DNA of 64,000 nt from Anodontia alba. Its lineage: Eukaryota; Mollusca; Bivalvia; Lucinida; Lucinidae. The position numbers and the translations under genes were made by a program. The notes beneath the pieces are model-generated. The model saw only the letters and a list, made by a program, of their open reading frames with translations, did no database searches and was not told the DNA's origin. Of the stretch, positions 22,633-35,189 are shown one piece after another. Where the stretch lies: assembly GCA_964016985.1 (NCBI GenBank), contig OZ024826.1, forward strand, positions 4,951,552-5,015,551. The letters run 5' to 3'. Position 1 is the stretch's first letter, and each line of letters begins with the position of its first letter.

Positions 22633-23440
22633 CAAGTCCAGTCTGAAGTACGCGTACTTGCTCTAGCATGTCAAATCTTATCGTTTTTGTATTCATAATG
22701 AAGACTTTTTTTCATGTGTGGTTATATGAGTGTATACGTTGGGGGCTAGCGGGAGTAGAGGAGAATTTGAGAGGTGTTTGGTGTTAGCGGTAATGTCTTG
22801 CGTGTTTGTGCGTTGTTAGACAAGGAATTAAGTTCAAGATTTTAAATTGGGTGTGGTCTGTGAATGGTCTTCTTTGCCCACTGATAGAACCGTTGCGTAC
22901 CGTAGTATGTGGGCAGAAAGTGAATGCCTTGTTTAGACGGCTCTCTGGTGTACAGGCTGATTTTGATCTTTGCACATGAACATAGAAGCGCTTCCCTTAT
23001 TACCTTGCTCATCTTTATAGAATGTTTGATAATTTAATAGCTGTTCATTTGGTTAGCACTCAGCGAACGTCAGAAGATTTAGAACTGGTCGCTCCAGCCC
23101 GATTTCAGTATGACTTGTGATTGTATGTTGGCGATGACTGTATGACACAGGCGCTTCAGGGTTTATATGGCCGCTGGGTACTGTAGTGTTGCCAAATATC
23201 GACGACCTTAAACAGACTGTGTTGGGATGCTGAACTAGAACTGTGGATTACTGCTTTGCAGTTCCCAATCGACCGACATATCATACGTTTCAATTTATCC
23301 ATGCTGCATATAAAGTATGTTCAAAATCTAAATACTTTCATTTTATTAAATTGAAGGCAATCTAAGGCTGTATCGTGTGATAATTATTCGTGAGTAGTAT
23401 AGGACGGCACTACTTTCGTGGCAGCTCGCTGCAGGGAATT
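22633..23440. other. Intron 1, no gene seen
   Basis: Unique, moderately GC-richer sequence than average for the window; short frames only. Confidence 0.45.
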
Positions 23441-24951
23441 TTAACTCACCTGAGCACAAAGTGCTCAAGATGAACTACTGTGATCGGTCAGTGTCGTCCG
23501 TCGTGCGCCATGCGTCGAACGTGGCCAGTCGTCCGTCGTTAGACGTCAACAGTTTGCTTAAAAAAGCTTACTCCTTCTACACCTCGGGCCAACTGACTTG
23601 AAACTTAGTGCAAAGCATGACCACTATCTTGAAAATATACTTGGAAGGGGGCATTGGGGTGACTTGAATCATCATAGTGGAGGTTATATTTTATTTAGTT
23701 TGGGATCATTGAGCCCATCCTGGTTATTTTCAAAATCGAATACCGTAAAGCCGGGGCTATGAGGGGGAGTGGTGGGAAGGTGGGGGCGGGGGGGGGGTGG
23801 GGGGACGGGTGAGGGCTTATGCAGTCTCGCAAACTACAGTTGTATATGAAGAGACTCAGTCAAACAGAGTTTCCGATTATCGTAATTATGTGTGTTCTTT
23901 GTTTCCAAAGACAAATCTTTTTGACTTTTGTTATAGCTCATCAGGGTGAATTGCAGATCGAACATAGCTAAACTCGTTCCTATCGAAAATCCTAGATGGC
24001 CGCCACCTTGAAAATCTATTTTTCGCTTCGTCTCTTGAACCGAAAAGTAAACTGGTTTGAAACTTGCTAGTAAGCATCGGGTTGAGTTTAAATAAAATAG
24101 CGAAAATTGTTCCGATCGGAAATCTAAGATGGCCGCCACGGCCGTCATTTGATAATCTATTTTCGCTTCTTCTGTTGAATTAAAAGGCCAGTTGACTTGA
24201 AAATTGCTAGGATGGCTCGGGGTGAGTAGTAGATAAAACAAAAGTTAAAATCGTATTGATAGGAAATCCACGATGGCCGCCATGGCCGTTATCTTGAAAA
24301 TATAATTTTCGCTTCTTCTCCTAAAAAGAAAGGCCAACTCGGAAGGAAGTATCAGGGTGACTTGTAGATCAAAACATCAAAAATCGTTTCGATCGGACAT
24401 CCCAAATGACCGCCATTGCCGCGCTCTTGGAAATCTATTATTCGCTTCTACTCCTGAACGGAAGGGCTAATTTACTCGAAAATTGGTAGGAATTATCTGG
24501 GTGACTTGTAGATCACTAATAGCTAAATTTGTTTCGATCGAAAATCCAATATGGCCGCCACAGTCGCCATCTTGAAAATGTACTTAAAAGTTCTTCTAAA
24601 CAGAAAGTCCAATTAACTCGAAATCTGATAGAAAGTGCATGTATCAGGGTGACATGTAGATCAAAAATAGCTTAAATCATATAGATTGGAAATCGAAGAT
24701 GGTCGCCCAAACAACCATGTTGAAAATCTGTTTTGAACATTTTTTATTCTGGATCAAAAGACCAACTGACTCGAAACTTCATTGGAAGTATTGAGGTGAG
24801 TTGTAGATCAAACGTAGTTAAAATCGTTCTGGTTTGAAATCTAAGATAGCCACCAACTTGAAAATCTTTATTGAATTTCTATTTTTGAGCCGAAAGGTGA
24901 TATGACTCGAATTTCAGGTGAGCGGTACAGGGTCAACTTGGCCCTCTCGTT
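23441..24951 (-). mobile_element. Helitron-like element B with ~140-bp core repeats
   Basis: On the minus strand it starts with an AGAGGGCC...GGTGAG segment (24951 end) and finishes with GAGCACTTTGTGCTCAGGTGAG near 23441. The ends mirror those of element G (45478-47693). Core: about six units of ~140 bp with GATGGCCGCCATGGCC, CTTGAAAATCTATTTTCGCTTC and GTGACTTGTAGATCAAA. Near the 3' end lies GTCGTCCGTCGTGCG, an (ACGG)-type run. It has subterminal inverted repeats (CTCACCTGAGC) and a 3' hairpin, as in Helentron-derived non-autonomous elements (HINEs) and the bivalve pearl-type elements. No Rep/helicase gene. It is interrupted by a fragment at 23690-23875. Confidence 0.65.
23690..23875. repeat. 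Tandem-dimer repeat fragment inside element B
   Basis: Matches the 25.4-kb repeat: TTTGGGATCATTGAGCCCATCCTGGTTATTTTC, a G-run, then GCAGTCTCGCAAACTAC and TGAAGAGACTCAGT. It sits in the tandem array of element B and so inserted later. Confidence 0.6.
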
Positions 24952-25442
24952 GTGTTCGGTTACGTTTATAATCTCGTTGTTGTGTTTGGTAGGTCCTTCC
25001 TGATATTGCAATCACCTTGTTTGGGAAGGGAGAAATGGTTGTTTTTTTTTTGTTACCTGGTTATGTATGTACAATCCATTATATATTGTTCTACTCTTTC
25101 TCTTGGTGGCATTGTTATATGTTCTGTGAGAGCGGCAAAGCCTGAAATCCTTACACGTTTGCGTTTCAGTTTTTTATTTATTTTTTTAATGAAGATAATG
25201 TTCACTTTCCAAAGCTGCTACTTTGGGTTTCGTTAAATCATTTTCCGTTCTAAGATAGTGGTCATAATATTGTTCATTCATTCAGAGCAACAAATTTCTT
25301 TTGGGACATTTGGGTATTTTTATTTACCCCTCAAAATTAATTAATTTTGGTAAACTCTTATCTTTTTTTTATTTGAGTGAATATACCATTAAAATTAAAA
25401 TTAAAGGGGTAAAACTTAGAAAAATTACAGAACGTATAAAAC
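24952..25442. other. Intron 1, weak repeat A relic
   Basis: The segment at 24955-25030 (TTCCTGATATTGCAATCACCTTGTTTGGGAAGGGAG) recalls the central part of repeat A, very diverged. The rest is unassigned. Confidence 0.35.
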
Positions 25443-25990
25443 TATGCCTGAAAGTGGCGTAAAGTGCCGTGTGACGGCCGTACATATCTCCTCGTACTTC
25501 ACTGTAGTGCAGACTGTATTTCTGTTTCCTTTGGGATCATGGGGCTTATTCTGCTTATTCAGAAAATCGAATGCCTCTTGTCCCAGTGTTAGGGGTGGGA
25601 GTGTAGGGTGTGGAGATGCGGGCGGCGTATGCAGCTTTGCAAACTACATTGCTGCATATGGAGAGACTTAGTAAAACCGAATATCCAATTATGTTCTTTT
25701 GTAGGCCCCTTTTTCCAAAGGCAACCTTTTGGAATTTTATTTTACTTCACTACAATTCATGTAAAGTGCTGTGTGGCGACCATAAAACGTCCCCGCGTAC
25801 TTCACCATAGTGCATATTATATTTTTATTTCCTTTGGGATCGTTGAGTTGATTTTGTTTACTTTGAAAATCGAATAACACTTAAGCCGGTGCTATGGGCG
25901 TATGCAGCTTCACAAACTACATGACTGCAAATAAAGAGACTTAATAAAACCTTTTGTTTCAAAAGGCAACGTTTTAGATTTTCGTTCGAT
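25443..25990. repeat. Tandem-dimer repeat, two units
   Basis: Two head-to-tail units of about 280 bp, in the opposite sense to the 11.9-kb copy. Marks: CGTACTTCACTGTAGTGCA, TTTCCTTTGGGATC, GTATGCAGCTTTGCAAACTAC, GAGACTTARTAAAAC and AAAGGCAACCTTTT. Three overlapping open frames of 66-89 codons are incidental. Confidence 0.75.
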
Positions 25991-27117
25991 CAAATCTATT
26001 ATAACAACATAATTTATTTCTTACGAAGAAATGCATCTTTTTGTGTGGTATTTATAATATGTATAGTAAGCACTAAATATTCACCCGTGACTTTGGAAAT
26101 AATAGTATAACTTTTCCAATATACTGAGAATCAAACCAACCTACTCAACACCACTTGCGTTTTGAATATAATTGTGCATTTACTCAAACTAGTTCGGTAG
26201 TTTACTCAGATACCCACTTATTCATTACCTGTTACTTTTCATTTTGGATCCTGTCTCCAGAGTTATAGGTGCTTAATGCTATTTAATATATTGCTCATGC
26301 ATTGTTCTGTCCATTTTAGATTTATGGTCATTTCTCTTAAGAACAAATGAGCCATTTGTTTTATGGTATCCAGGGCTGTACATGTTTCTATTCTTTCGCT
26401 CTGTCGCTCGGTATCGGAGATAGACAATAAACTGTGAGTGTGACACTCCCTGAACGTCTTCATTATTGTTTTGATTATAAAATCCACCAATTCCTCCCTA
26501 ATATAGAATAATTTTAATATAGTCATATTTGCATATTTTTGCAAGTTAATGCATCATATTTAATATAAGAAAGCAAATAGCTTTGCAACCATTGCACTGA
26601 TTGTCCAGTGTAATACAATTTTAGAAATCCTGTGTGTACAAGATCTATGTAATTATAAGTGAAAGACATTGTCAAGTTTGACAATAAATTATTTCGAGTT
26701 CTTGCATTTGCCTTTTTTATGCAAGCGAAACTTTCGGAATATTTTATTTTTAAAAAATCGGTAGTAATTTATGACACTCCGTACAAAATATTACCAAAAT
26801 ATAAGTGAAGATACCCGCAGAGGTGATATTTTTATCTCCAGTGGTTAAAATGTTACTTCTTTGTAACATAGGTCAGATGTATAGTGAGATTGTGGCAGTT
26901 CAACTAAGATGTATGTTTTGTGGTGTGATTGGATTAACCGCTAAGCAAGCAGACTATTTTATGACATATGACAAGTTTACTAAAATGATCAGGAAATTCA
27001 GGTTTTCCTACTATTTTTCTAAACTTACATACTAGGTTACCATAAAATTCAGGTTCCGATTTGCCATGAAGCAGAAGTGTTTTTAGTCCGGTATTGTATT
27101 TGGAGAGTAATTCGTAG
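25991..27117. other. Intron 1, no gene seen
   Basis: Unique AT-rich sequence. The 93-codon minus frame at 26263-26544 shows no known domain. Confidence 0.45.
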
Positions 27118-27425
27118 TTTCAATGTTTGTTTGTGTTGAGGTTTTACGCCCAGTCAACCCAATGCGGTCATTTCGAGCGCGGTCAGTTTACCTAACCACA
27201 CGTTTACTGGACAGGCTTAGTTCTCTAAGCGGTTAACCAGTATTGTGCACATTCTTTCGCCAGAAACTTACAACTGCCCTTCTTGGGAAGGGAGAGAATG
27301 ACCGTAGAAAATATTTCATGATCAATCTCCACGAAAGAATGTTGCCGGCCTCGGCAGGGGTTGAACCCGCTCCTGGTCTTCAGTCAGACGGCGAACAACA
27401 GAGCGGCCGGGGCCAGCATAGTTTC
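27118..27425 (-). mobile_element. tRNA-derived SINE, second family
   Basis: The minus strand reads a decayed tRNA head, GGCCCCGGCCGC...GAAGACCAGGAGC, then GGGTTCAACCCC (B box) and GCCGAGGCCGG. A body follows, ending CTGGGCGTAAAACCTCAACACAAACAAACA. The (CAAA)-type tail marks the 3' end. A 5'-truncated copy lies in the satellite array at 60914-61004. Confidence 0.7.
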
Positions 27426-28094
27426 AATGATAAAACTTCGAAAACAGCTTTGCTACGTTTATGATAGCGATACCCCTGTTGGAGAAAGTTGGCAGTCAAA
27501 GGTTTGCTACGAGCATTGAAGTCAGCCAAATTACTAGACACTCCTCGCACCGATTAAGCTGAGATATGTAAACACCATACGAGGTGGCACGAGGAACGTC
27601 GCCATTTCAAAACGGGAAATCAACAACGTCAAAATCAAAATCATCATGTTTGCTCTAAATTCTAAAAAGAACAAAACCGTTAGAAATTGATAAATGCAAA
27701 TCTAAACATGCTGCTTTGGCATCAGTAAAATTAACTTTGTTAAATTGCAATTTAGTGGGATAAATTTGAGTAACCATTCATTTAAACTAGGGGTTTCCAA
27801 TATTCAAAAGGTCGTCCAAATATCTGGACACTGAAGTCTGGTTCAGAACATATTTTCATGTGTGTGTTAAGTTACTTTCTCGTCATTAGAAATTATTTCT
27901 TATGGTCTATGGCTGCCGCATAGTGGACGAGTAATAAAGAGGAAGAAGAAAAAAAAGTAGCTGTAAAGGGGCATATGGTTAGCATTGTGCTTAAAGTTTT
28001 AATAATTAACTGTAAATATGAAACAATCAAGATTAAAACCGCCTGCAGTCCTTTTGTTAATCAGATCATCGGTTTCCTGTCACTTATGAAATAA
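27426..28094. other. Intron 1, no gene seen
   Basis: Unique sequence, with a short purine-rich run near 27940. Confidence 0.45.
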
Positions 28095-28409
28095 CTAGAA
28101 ATGTGTCCACAGTACACGGATGCTCCGCCCCGACCCCTAGCCCCGCCAGGGGCATAGGCCTGGGGCAACGGTACAATACATTAAAAGGTCTTGATGTAGG
28201 TAAGTGTCATACAAAGTTTCAACTTTCTAGCCCAGAAGGTATAAAAGTTATTAGCTGCAAGAGAAACGCGGACGTAAATTTGCACCTTAATTTGCAGGTA
28301 CACTTGAACCTGGTTACGAACGTGACGTACGCACATACGGACATACGGACGTAACATCACGGCGAAACGCTATATGCCCCACTAATGCCAAAGGCAGGCG
28401 GGGGCATTA
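28095..28409 (-). mobile_element. Helitron-like element C (no core array)
   Basis: Minus strand: starts TTAATGCCCCCGCCTGCC (28409), has the CCGTATGTCCGTATGTGCG run, and ends with the hairpin GTGTACTGTGGACAC followed by ATTTCTAG and T. A hairpin a few bases before CTRR-T is the Helitron 3' signature. The ends match elements D, E and F, but the body holds only about one core unit. Confidence 0.65.
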
Positions 28410-28457
28410 AAACAGTTTAAAATTCGTTAAGTTTAGTTTCACAATACGCTTCTTTTT

Positions 28458-29708
28458 TATGCCCCGCCATTTTCAATGTGGGGGAGGCGGGATATATAGT
28501 ATCACCGCTGTCCGTACGTACGTTCGTCCCGTCCGTCCGTCCCGTACGTAACACAAATGGTTTCCGTGCGATATCGTTTGAAAGGTTTGCTATATTGGAT
28601 TGAAATTTCATACACAGGTATATAATTATAAAATATATGTCAAGTTCGATTTAGGGTAAAATCCACCAAATATTTTGGGAGTTATGGCCCTTTTTCAACT
28701 TTGAAAAATTTTTAACTTTGAAGAGTGGTTTCCGTGGTTTCTTTTGAAAGGATTGGTGTATTGGATTGAAATTTTATACACAGGTATATACTCATGAAAT
28801 TTTGGTCAAGTTTGATTTAGAGTAAAATCCACTTATTATTTTGGGAGTTATGGCCCTTTCTCAACTTTGAAAAATGGTTTCCGTTCCATAACTTTTGAAA
28901 AAGATTAGTGTATTAGGTTCATATTTTATACACAATCATATAATTATAAAATATAGGTCAAGTTTGATTTTTGGTAAAATCCACCAATTAATTTTGGAGT
29001 TACGGCCCTTTTTCAACGTTGAAAAATAGTTAAAAAATAGTTTCTGGTCGATATCTTATGAATAAATTAGTGTATTGGATTCAAATTTTATACACATGTA
29101 TATAGTCATAAAATGTAGGTTAAGATCGATTTAGGGTAAAATCCACCAATTATTAAAGGGAGTTATGGCCCTTTTTCAAATTTGAGAAATGGTTTCTGTT
29201 CCATAACTTTTGAAAAGATTAGTGAATTGGATTCATATTTTATACACAAGCATATAATTATAAAATATGTCAAATTCGATTTAGGGTAAAATCCACTGAT
29301 TATTTTAGAGTTACGCCCCTTTTCAACGTTGAAAAATAGTTTCAGTTTGATGTCTTTTGAAAACATTGGTGTATTCAATTCATATTTAACACACAGGTAT
29401 ATAATCATAAAATAGAGGTCGTTCGATTTAGGGTAGAATCAACCTATTATTATGTGTGTGTTATGGCCCTTTTTCACCTTCAAAAAATATTTTCCTTCCG
29501 ATATTTTTTTAAAAGATTAATTAGTGTTTTGATTTTATATTTATACACAGGTATATAATCATAAAATATGGTTAAAATCGATTTAGGGTACAATCTGCCA
29601 ATTATAATGAGATGGCTCTTTTTTCAACTTTATTTTTTGCAAAATGCCTGCGTGTGGGTGAGGATGGCCCTGGGCGGGGGCATCTGTGTCATACTTACAC
29701 ATTTCTTG
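28458..29708 (+). mobile_element. Helitron-like element D with ~150-bp core repeats
   Basis: Starts TTATGCCCCGCCATTTTC and has GTCCGTACGTACGTTCGTCC and further TCCG repeats. It then carries about seven core units of ~150 bp marked by TTTGAAAAGATTRGTGTATTGG, TACACAGGTATATAATCATAAAAT and GGGTAAAATCCACCAA...TTATGGCCCTTTTTCAAC. It ends GGGGGCATCTGTGTCATACTTACACATTTCTTG, in line with the hairpin-CTAG ends of C and E but decayed. No gene. Confidence 0.7.
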
Positions 29709-30376
29709 TTTGAATGTATAATACGGTCCATGTAGAATATTTTTAAAACCAAACTGAACTTGTATAATTTATAAATTTTAGTACCATACATCGGGTACGT
29801 TGTTGTGTATCTCATTAATGTTCAGTTCTTTCTCTGTATATATTTATATTTTAAATTCGTATTTCATTAGCAATATGTAGTTATAGCATTTTTGCTGTAG
29901 TACATTTTCACATATAAAGTTCGCCTTTATGATGCAGGTCATGTGACGAAGTTCAGAGCTGACTTTAAATGCTAAGCGATTAACCTAATGATTTTTCCAG
30001 ATTTGTAATCGTCTTATATGATGACTCAATCTTAATCCTCTCTATAATGCTGGTTCCTTGCCCTACTCGACTGAGACCGAACACGTCGTTGATGTAAAAC
30101 AGCTTTTCGTTCGTTCGGTTTTAGCTTTTTGTGTACATGTCTTCATTTTCTAACAGTGGTGAGAAGTGATTTTTTTTCTATATTGACCCTCCAGTGAGTT
30201 AGGGGATGCCTACGCGGATTAACAAATAAATATTACTGGAATGTATCAAAATTATTTGCGAAGACTTATACTCGCAAAAACATGTTTAATATCCACTTCA
30301 CCCTTACTCGCAAAAACTTCGTTTAGAAGTTTTATATGTGGTATTTAGGTTGTAGTTTGTCTTGCTTTGTTTATTC
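29709..30376. other. Intron 1, no gene seen
   Basis: Unique AT-rich sequence up to the target duplication of the foldback. Confidence 0.45.
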
Positions 30377-31450
30377 TGTTTGTGCACAGATACTTGGTGT
30401 TAGTAGGGCAGTGCCGGCCTAACAAATACCTTGTATATATTTTTCTCTAGTTAGTTTTGTATTATAGTACAACAGAAACACTGCTGATAAAATATAATCA
30501 TATTCTTTGACTTCTGAAAAGGTTCTAAAAAACTACACATTTTCACACTCTCAAATGGTAATATATGGACAAAATAACAATCAATGGCCAGCACAGATCT
30601 GGGGGGTCCCCGCATATTTACACTGCTACGCTAACTAAAACAAATGCAACATGCATCTAACTTGCATCCGCTATTTTAGCAAACATTAGTCTTCACCGCC
30701 ATATCATTGTCATAGCCATATCTTGTTGCACTGCTTCATTTTTGGCTGAAATATTCTCACCAGATGTCAACAAATTCTTCTACTACATCTACGAACCGTG
30801 GATTAGAAAAGGGTCAAATCTGGATACTGGCTTCTCAAATCATTTTCTTAAATCTGGGATACATCGCAATTGAGCCCAGAATTCGACGGGTTTGAAATCG
30901 TTATCGTAGGATTTCAATGCATCGTGATGAAATTGCAAACCCGTCTAATTCTGGTTCTCGGCTCATTTGCGCTGTATTTATGATTTAAGTAACGGAAGCC
31001 GGCATCCAGAACATGACCCATTTTTTAATCTTCGGCTCGTAGATGTAGTAGAAGAATTTATTGACATTTGGTGATAATATTTAAGCCAAAAATGAAGCGA
31101 TGTAACAAGATATGGTTATGACACCCATATGGCAGCAAAGACTAATGAGTGCCGAAATAGCGGATGCAAGTTAGTTGCATGTTGCATTTGTTTTAGTTAG
31201 CGTAGCAGTATAAATATGCGGGGACCTCCCAGATCTGTGCTGGCCATTGATTGTTATCTTGTCCATATATTATCATTTGAGAGAAATGTGACGCTTTTTA
31301 GAACCTTTTCAGAAGTCACAGAATATGATTATATTTTATCAGCAGTGTTTCTGTTGTACTAAAATACAAAAGTAAATAGAGAAAAAATATATACAAGACA
31401 TTTTTGGGGCCTGCACTGCCCTACTGATCCCAAGTATCTGTGTGTTTGTG
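30377..31450. mobile_element. 1.06-kb foldback element, 8-bp duplication
   Basis: The element at 30385-31442 is almost entirely one inverted repeat: the left arm (to about 30898) pairs with the right arm (from about 30925) with scattered mismatches, leaving a loop of roughly 25 bases. The ends read CACAGATACTTGG and its complement. It is bordered by the exact 8-bp direct repeat TGTTTGTG (30377-30384 and 31443-31450), the size made by hAT-type transposases. No coding frame is present, so it is non-autonomous. Being in an intron of a sense-strand gene, it would form a ~500-bp double-stranded hairpin in the pre-mRNA. Confidence 0.88.
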
Positions 31451-32676
31451 CGGTTATGTTATTTTCTGTTGTAACTGCCAGTCACTAAACCTCTATCTGG
31501 TAAATTGGAAGGGCTGTACAGTTTTTGTTTTATGAATATTGTCACATGTTGATTTTCGATAAGTCCTAATCGATGATGAGGTGTATTGTATAATTAATCA
31601 TCACATTGTCAGTCTCATAAACTGGACGATCGCCAGAGCGGCCGTTCTCTGAATAAGGGTAGGAAATTGACTATGTTTTATGACTAGTATAGATATCATG
31701 ACAGATACAGGAATCAAATCATTTCTGGACATGATTTATGCCCTAGTCGTTTCGGTCACTTCTGTCAAATTTATTTTGGACTCATTTTAAGTCATTTCGG
31801 AAGCAATGTGTATTACTAAAACCAAACTGAACTTGTATGATTAATTTAGACCAACAATAGTGGTTTTGAATCCATTTGGTTTTTATTTCAGTTCTGTGCT
31901 CGAATTTAGCCTGTTTTTGTCTTTTTTTTTAAAATTGAAACTCTAGTAGCATAAGCAATGACCTGCAGTTGATATGCCGATACCGGTTTCCTAAACAAAT
32001 TTTCTGCGCAAGACCAATTGAACTGTAACTTTTGTATTGACTGATAAACAATTCATTTTTCTTTAAGATAAACACAAAGATCATACAGCAATACCTGTTG
32101 TTTTAAGAAATATTCTTTAATACTGAAACACTAACCGTAGCCTATTCTAACTTAGTAATGCCAATTCCGGTCAACGTACTCTTACTATAGGATAAGTTGG
32201 CATATAACATTGGAAAAATAATTGCGACCCATACTTCTGTTCTCTTGTACATTGAAGTCTTGGTAATAACTTATTGTATACCATTTGAAAGAAAATTTAT
32301 TTATTAGAATTCTGCGAAATCATTCTACTGCTTGGTGCTTCTGGTAGAACACGAGATGTCCTTAAATGAGAAAGTGGTACCCTTGAAAAAATTGGACTTT
32401 TGTGCTCCGCGTCCCCGTAGTGTCAACAACTGAAGCTGATTTAATGTCTCCTTTTATTATGCCCACTCGCTGACTTAAACATGTTATATAACAAAACCAT
32501 GTCACAAAATATCTCGAAAACGAAATAAGGCCCATGTTTTCAAACAGTTCGGGAGCATGACCTGGTCAATGTATCACTCAACAGTGCTTTAATGTTTTGT
32601 TTACAGAAACTTGCGTCTTCCGTTTGGTAGTTTATACTACCAATATTACTCTTGAAGTGTATTTTTGTTTTTTCAG
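31451..32676 (+). other. Intron 1, last part
   Basis: Unique sequence with no gene or repeat recognised. It ends with the acceptor GTTTTTTCAG. Confidence 0.5.
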
Positions 32677-32877
32677 AAAAACTGGGACAATCTAGAGGTT
32701 TTTCAATTTACAATGATTTTGGGACCGCTGTTCAAAATGAAAAGCCAATCTATGAAGATAAACATTCAAGTGGATCATATTTCACAATTCCATTCGATCC
32801 ACCTGTTGCTATACAACAAATGAACATCACTAGTAATGATATCCTTACAATATGTGAGCTTGAGTTGATAGAAAGTG
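32677..32877 (+). CDS. Exon 2, FTP domain C-terminal half
   Basis: 201 bp, phase 1 on both sides (TTTTTTCAG/aa, g/GTAAGT). It encodes the second half of the first domain, with SIYNDFG, SGSYFTIPFDPP, then NITSNDILTICELELIESG. The ILTICELELIE strand is the hallmark final beta strand of FTP domains, and its Cys probably bonds to one of the cysteines of exon 1. One N-glycosylation site (NIT) is visible, which fits an extracellular protein. Confidence 0.85.
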
Positions 32878-33138
32878 GTAAGTAATAAGAAATAGCTAGT
32901 CCAGCACAGAATGTAAGCAAACCATATGATGAGATTTCCTGCAAATACTACACATTAAGGTCATTTAATGAATCGGATTTTTGTTCGATCTTGTGTTTGA
33001 AATGAACGTCCTTTTGTCTTGAAAGTTTACTGTTTTCAATATAAATATAACATGCAGAAAATAAACACATCAATGAAAAGTTTGTAAGCTTCAAATTTGA
33101 ATGCGATATGTGCTAGAGCTTTAAGTTACAGGTATTTG
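32878..33138 (+). other. Intron 2, first part
   Basis: Starts with donor GTAAGT; nothing else recognised. Confidence 0.5.
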
Positions 33139-33553
33139 TTATGCCCCCGCCTATTCGAAGAATAGCGGAAGGGCATTAAGTGTTACCCCTGTCCGTCCGT
33201 CCGTTCCGTACGTACGTACGTCCCAATTTGTGTCCGGGCCATAACTCCTAAACCGTATGGAATATATTTATGAAACTTTACAGGTGCATGCATGATATTT
33301 AGACAATGTGTCGTGAAAAAGGAAGACAACTCTTTCTTGTTTGGTTTTTGAATTGTCTGCCCTTGACTTAGTTCCATATAGTAAACCGTGTGTGGGCCAT
33401 AACTCCTAAACCATATGGAATATATTTATGAAAATTTACAGATGCATACATGACATTGAGGCGATTGCTGTACCTGTCACAATTACATATGTAACCTTTT
33501 TTCTGAATGGCATTTTGGCGTGGGCATCCGTGTCCTATGGACACTCTTTCTAG
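33139..33553 (+). mobile_element. Helitron-like element E, short core
   Basis: Starts TTATGCCCCCGCC followed by the small palindrome CTATTCGAAGAATAG. It has GTCCGTCCGTCCGTTCCGTACGTACG and two core units of ~150 bp with GGCCATAACTCCTAAACC. It ends with the hairpin GTGTCC-TAT-GGACAC (33530-33544), TCTTT, CTAG and T. This is the cleanest Helitron-type 3' end in the window. Confidence 0.75.
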
Positions 33554-35189
33554 TTAAAAAAACATTTACCACTCATTCACGCTATTGCACCTTGGTCGTA
33601 ATAAAGTTTTAACCCTCGATGCATCTTTGTGAAAAAGGATGATCTCTCAACCTGTATAGAAATAAATAGCTGTTAAATGTAAAGAAGCACACATTCCTAC
33701 CTGTACACCGACAAATACACGGTCTAGTCATAGTAAATGCAGTTAAATTTATACTGATCTGTCAAGCTTATTATCTTCTATCGTCGTCTATCATCACTCA
33801 TCATATGTTTTTTTGTTAGTGTTGTTTTTAGAACTTCAATGGTTGTTACAATGTATGATGGAATGGCGTTTTCTAAGTTCAGATAAAAGCAATGGGAACA
33901 AATAGTTTCTCTAAATACGAGATAGTATCACAATATGGGAAGAAATTAGAGAATATGCTTAATTGTGAAAAGCAGCCATTCGGCCTGTCTCGAATTGTCT
34001 TGCTAAGGCTCATTTCTGGTCATTATGTTTGTTTCTAATGTGGTCCTATTATGAATTTTCTTTTCCTTTTTTTTTTTTGTTGTTGTTGTTGTTGTTATTT
34101 TATTCATTTAAAATCGTTACGTTAGATTCTTGTTGTCATGTATGCATGAGTTATATTGCAAACATAAGCTGTATTAAAATGTGGGCACATAACTTTTATA
34201 ATTTGTATTTACATATTTTATAATGAAGCAGTTCATATCAGCAAACACGTTACGGTGGAGCATTGGGCCAGAAACGATGGACTAAACATGATCACATGCA
34301 ATCAAAGGAACAACCGTGACACTTTATAAATAAAAAAGAACATGTATTTAAAAATGATATAAAAATATTACAAAGATATTTCATTTGGTCAGGTGTTGTT
34401 AGCTAGTCCCATTTAAAAGTTTATATTAATACTGTACACTCAAATTAGACAAAGTCATTTCTATTGCACACCGTGATGTTGAAGATATTCTAGAGTCTAT
34501 AGCTTTTCACATCATACTTTACTAAACATTTCATGATACTTCAATTTATCATTACATAGCAAAACCGGATTAAAAAAAATAACAGGAATGCTGTTAATAG
34601 CATATAATATTGTACATGCAATAGACACAGAAAGACACACAGCCAACATATACCTGACTCACATGTCAAATATGACTTCTCTTACCGGAGGATTTGCCAT
34701 CAACTCAACGATTACCTTTTCTTACACCGACAGCCCATGCGACTCAACTTATATACTCTGAAGGCTACAATAAAATATAACTACCATTACCCTGCAATGA
34801 TTACATGATACCACATCGTTCTCCACGTAATCATTGGTTACAATAGTAATATGGCTCCGTCATAGCCTTCATGCATGTCCCCTTGCTGCTTGAGCCATTT
34901 CACATGAAAACACTCAAGACAACAGACTTATAGATAATTATATAAAAGAAACTCTGAATAAATCAACATCATATCATACAGGTAATTGCAGAGTAGTGAG
35001 CAATAGATAAATCTAAAGCCTCACGAGTCGTATTGCGGATGAATTAATGCACGTTTTACCTAACTGTGTTTACATTCAAGAGCACACGTACGGTAAATCA
35101 TTTACTTTTGTGTGGCTATACATATCATACTATAATATGGCATGATTGCTCTGATCCGTTTATTGCTCTACCCGTATAAAACATTCACA
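33554..35189. other. Intron 2, nothing coding
   Basis: Unique AT-rich sequence with a (TTG)n run at about 34077-34097. No gene or transposon recognised. Confidence 0.5.
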
